From the NCBI RefSeq assembly GCF_000016525.1, contig NC_009515.1, positions 646,501 through 710,500 on the forward strand: DNA of 64,000 bases, in the 5' to 3' direction. A program made the translations under genes and the position numbers. The DNA is from Methanobrevibacter smithii ATCC 35061. GTDB lineage: Archaea; Methanobacteriota; Methanobacteria; Methanobacteriales; Methanobacteriaceae. Under the pieces are notes generated by a model. That model saw only the letters and a program-made list of their open reading frames with translations, ran no database searches and was not told the DNA's origin. Positions 61,575 to 64,000 of the stretch are shown one piece after another (position 1 is the stretch's first letter; every line of letters starts with the position of its first letter).

Positions 61575-62150
61575 TTAAAATCCTTGTTTGAAACCTAAAA
61601 ATTTCCTTAATATTTGACTCATACCAAAGGTACATATGAAATACCAGAATAACCATCCAATATTATATCCGACAGAATGTCCTCCATACATAAAACTACC
61701 AATAAAATGCCAAATCGGAGCTAATGATACATAAAATGCACCCGGTGGCATAGAGATAACTAAACCACTAATTGGAGAAGCTCTCATCCAAAAGAATATT
61801 AAAATAATTGGGATAAAAGTAACAATCATCGGTTTGAAAGAATTAGTCATCATCTTACTTTGATTTTGCATAATTTCAGCTTGTTGAGCTTGAAGTTTAG
61901 CTAATTTCTTTCCATCACCAGATTTTTGAGCTTCCCTAACTTCTTTTTGGTAGTCTTTCATTTTCTGTTGTATTTCATTCATTTCGTCTTGGTCAACTAA
62001 TAATTTATTAGCTATTGTAGTTATTAATGAAACAATGAATGCAATAACTAAAACAGTCAATGCTGGATTTTGAGGATTTGGATCTAAAGCAAGCAACGGA
62101 CTGAATATTGCATTTAGTGCCTCAAATACCATGTTAAATATGTCAATCAT
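61575..62150 (-). CDS. EMC3/TMCO1-like membrane protein (DUF106)
   Basis: The 191-residue protein has three membrane spans and a cytoplasmic coiled coil between the first and second (MNEIQQKMKDYQKEVREAQK near 56-75). This is the layout of the archaeal DUF106 relatives of Oxa1/YidC, Get1 and EMC3. Such proteins help insert membrane proteins and contact ribosomes. The location beside secY and adkA fits that role. Confidence 0.88.
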   Translation of the reverse strand: MIDIFNMVFEALNAIFSPLLALDPNPQNPALTVLVIAFIVSLITTIANKLLVDQDEMNEIQQKMKDYQKEVREAQKSGDGKKLAKLQAQQAEIMQNQSKMMTNSFKPMIVTFIPIILIFFWMRASPISGLVISMPPGAFYVSLAPIWHFIGSFMYGGHSVGYNIGWLFWYFICTFGMSQILRKFLGFKQGF

Positions 62151-62159
62151 GAAATTCCT

Positions 62160-62720
62160 CTATTTATTTAAAACATCCACTAATTTTGAAACTGTAGAAG
62201 GTAAATGATTATCGTGATTTTCAATAATTTTTACAGTAGCACCAGTTAATGTAGCATAAGCCATAGATGCTGCCCTGTTCATTTCTTGATGTAATTGAAT
62301 ATCTTTTGCTCTTTCAATATCTCTAGAACGAGTATCATCATTTAATCTTCTGTAAATAATTTCATCAGGATTAGCTTCAATCATAACAAAAAGATTAGGT
62401 TGCAATTCATTTAAAACCCAAATTGGAAGACCTGGTAAAAATCCGGATGGAGTATTAATAGTACAATGAGTATCTACAATAACATTTTCACTTTCAGATC
62501 TTTCTTTAATTCTTTTTGCTGCTTTTTCTTGAATTTCTTTTTGAACATCTGGAGATAATTTTCTTAAAGCATCCCTATCATCAACAATTTTTTCTTCAAT
62601 TGCGATTTCAGTCATTATATCTCCATAATTTAAATGAACATAATCTACTTCTTCAAGTGCTTTATTAAGCAAAGTGGTACTTCCAGAACCTGGAATACCT
62701 GTTAATACTACCAATTTCAA
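62160..62720 (-). CDS. adkA: Adenylate kinase, archaeal type
   Basis: The 186-residue protein starts KLVVLTGIPGSGSTTLLNKA with its P-loop at about 8-16. It includes LNYGDIMTEIA near 34, VDTHCTINTPSGFLPGLP near 82 and RLNDDTRSRDIE near 124, the pattern of trimeric archaeal adenylate kinases. It balances AMP, ADP and ATP. It follows secY in the standard archaeal order. Confidence 0.93.
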   Translation of the reverse strand: MKLVVLTGIPGSGSTTLLNKALEEVDYVHLNYGDIMTEIAIEEKIVDDRDALRKLSPDVQKEIQEKAAKRIKERSESENVIVDTHCTINTPSGFLPGLPIWVLNELQPNLFVMIEANPDEIIYRRLNDDTRSRDIERAKDIQLHQEMNRAASMAYATLTGATVKIIENHDNHLPSTVSKLVDVLNK

Positions 62721-62760
62721 TTTAATCCCCCATTTTAAAAAGATTAATGAAGAAGAATAA

Positions 62761-64000
62761 TTATTCTCCTCCTAAAAATTTCCTAAGTACTGGATTTGCT
62801 GACATGAGTTGTTCTTCAGCCATTTCCTCATATATTTTATGTATAATACCAACAGTAAGCAATACACCAGTACCTCCACCTAATGCTCCAGTTAAGTCTG
62901 CACAAAATGCAATTATACCAACATAAAGACCACTTATAATGGTAAGTGCCGGAATGTATTTTTTCAATATTTTATATAATTGACGTTTACTGCTTCTGAA
63001 ACCTGGTATCTGAATACCAGACTTGTAAAGTTGTTCTGAAATTTTCTTAGCATTTAATCCACTAATTTCAACCCAAAGATATGAGAATAAAACTGCACAA
63101 AGTAAGAAGAAAAATGCATAGACAATTACACGAACAGGATCAGTTACCAATAAACTAACATCATTCGGTGTAGATAAATATAATGCAATACCGCTTACAG
63201 CCTTACCGTTAACAATTTCACCCAAAATTGGGAAACCAATTTTTTGGAAGACACTTGCAAGAAGTGAAACGTTTACAAGCAATGCACTGGTTAAAATAAC
63301 AGGCATGTTACTTGCATATACAAATTTTAATGGATATTTACCAACAGAACCTCTAATTCTTCCATGTCCCCTTACTGAACCATGAGAAATAGGAATTTCC
63401 ACTCTCATAGATTCACCATATACAACAACAAAGAATACAGCTGCTGTTGCAATTAATGGAATTAATACTGAAAAGTCAATAGAACTTGACCAGAAGGATT
63501 GGATAAATGCAGGAATTGCTCCACCATAAACACCGCCAGGTCCAGGTATGAAACTGAATGTACCTACAATAATGGCTTCACAAACACCAGCTGCAATAAA
63601 TAAACCAATACCACTACCAAATCCCCATTTGGATATAACTTCATCAAGATAAATTATCAATATTGCTCCAATAACAAGTTGAAGGAATAATACACCAAGA
63701 TATGAATTATCAATTGGTACTAAACTACCTGTCAATACCAATACACCAGCTTCAAACATTGTGAAGACGATGGATAATATTTTTTGTGTGGCCTGATACT
63801 GTGACTTATCCTCAGGAGAAGACAAATCCAAATCTAACAACTTGGAACCAACTAATAATTGCAATACAATTGAAGCAGTTACAATAGGTCCAATTCCTAA
63901 TGTTAAAATTGAACCGAAACTTCCCGCCATAACTGCTCTTAACTGAGCAAACTGGTCCACTGCTGCAGAACTCAAACCATATAATGGTATTTCAGTTAAT
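62761..64000 (-). CDS. secY: Preprotein translocase subunit SecY (partial, 5' end outside window)
   Basis: The frame is open to the right edge of the window. The first visible residues, LTEIPLYGLSSAAVDQFAQL, lie after the first transmembrane helix of archaeal SecY, so the true start is outside. Roughly 410 C-terminal residues with nine or ten membrane spans are present, including the plug region near the start, GFGSGIGLFIAAGVCEAI, and GSVRGHGRIRGSVGKYPLKF. SecY forms the protein-conducting channel. Its 3' end runs into adkA after about 40 bases. Confidence 0.95.
   Translation of the reverse strand, partial: LTEIPLYGLSSAAVDQFAQLRAVMAGSFGSILTLGIGPIVTASIVLQLLVGSKLLDLDLSSPEDKSQYQATQKILSIVFTMFEAGVLVLTGSLVPIDNSYLGVLFLQLVIGAILIIYLDEVISKWGFGSGIGLFIAAGVCEAIIVGTFSFIPGPGGVYGGAIPAFIQSFWSSSIDFSVLIPLIATAAVFFVVVYGESMRVEIPISHGSVRGHGRIRGSVGKYPLKFVYASNMPVILTSALLVNVSLLASVFQKIGFPILGEIVNGKAVSGIALYLSTPNDVSLLVTDPVRVIVYAFFFLLCAVLFSYLWVEISGLNAKKISEQLYKSGIQIPGFRSSKRQLYKILKKYIPALTIISGLYVGIIAFCADLTGALGGGTGVLLTVGIIHKIYEEMAEEQLMSANPVLRKFLGGE

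Overview
The window looks like chromosome of a low-GC euryarchaeal methanogen of the order Methanobacteriales, most likely a gut Methanobrevibacter of the M. smithii type. The evidence is very AT-rich intergenic DNA, a full set of archaeal information-processing genes (TBP, Cdc6-like initiator, FEN-1, archaeal prefoldin alpha, aIF6, eL14, eL18a/eL20, eL31, eL34, eL39, eS19, RNase P component 4, Cbf5, SecY) and methanogen cofactor genes (aksA and aksD for coenzyme B, mptE for methanopterin, an S-adenosyl/S-inosylhomocysteine hydrolase). The assignment is inferred from gene content, not from a database search.

Layout. 1-7.9 kb: a partial DUF4064-like gene, archease, two small proteins, a divergent Cdc6/Orc1, mptE, three tandem YczE-like membrane protein paralogues (two damaged), a class V aminotransferase and two zinc-ribbon membrane proteins. 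8-10.8 kb: a DUF4143 ATPase bracketed by two 72-bp direct repeats, and a Rpn/PDDEXK nuclease-transposase-like gene whose 3' end is tandemly duplicated. 10.8-14.4 kb: a GerW/DUF2953 pair, an acetolactate-synthase-like enzyme, a dUTPase/dCTP deaminase family protein and a tautomerase. 14.4-24.7 kb: an accessory, probably defence, island: a small secreted-protein pseudogene, a PLD-DEXH-DUF3427 helicase coupled to a NUDIX hydrolase, a Dnd-like module (PLD-helicase, 55-aa protein, DndD-like SMC ATPase, small Dnd-associated-type protein) and an orphan radical SAM protein. 24.8-28.4 kb: two small proteins, a sodium-dependent SNF transporter and a CapA-like phosphatase.

28.4-50.9 kb is mostly core. 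It holds the ftsY-pfdA-eL18a-aIF6-eL31-eL39-PP-loop-PDCD5-eS19-YhbY-RNase P translation cluster; a PH-domain protein; an AK6-like kinase; a DRG GTPase split by a frameshift; aglB; topA; a serB-coiled-coil fusion; tbp; a CYTH protein; the aksA-aksD-DUF98-fen operon; a DUF2119 protein; and the homocysteine hydrolase. 51-53.4 kb has an intron-containing tRNA-Met, an aldo/keto reductase with ferredoxin tail and a ThiF-like protein. 53.4-59.3 kb contains an insertion sequence that has cut off the end of a giant zinc-ribbon/helical-repeat/SF1-helicase gene. 59.4-64 kb is the distal spc-type ribosomal operon (cbf5, eL14, cmk, eL34, EMC3-like, adkA, secY).

The regions most likely to hold something new are the Dnd-like module without sulphur-insertion genes (18.0-22.6 kb), the giant repeat helicase (54.8-59.3 kb) and the repeat-bracketed ATPase (8.1-9.5 kb). 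Several accessory genes show decay: lost start codons, frameshifts, an in-frame stop and the IS truncation. Starts were often moved inward from the longest reading frame, because this genome shows a consistent GGTGA/GGAGG element 4-9 bases before the chosen start.
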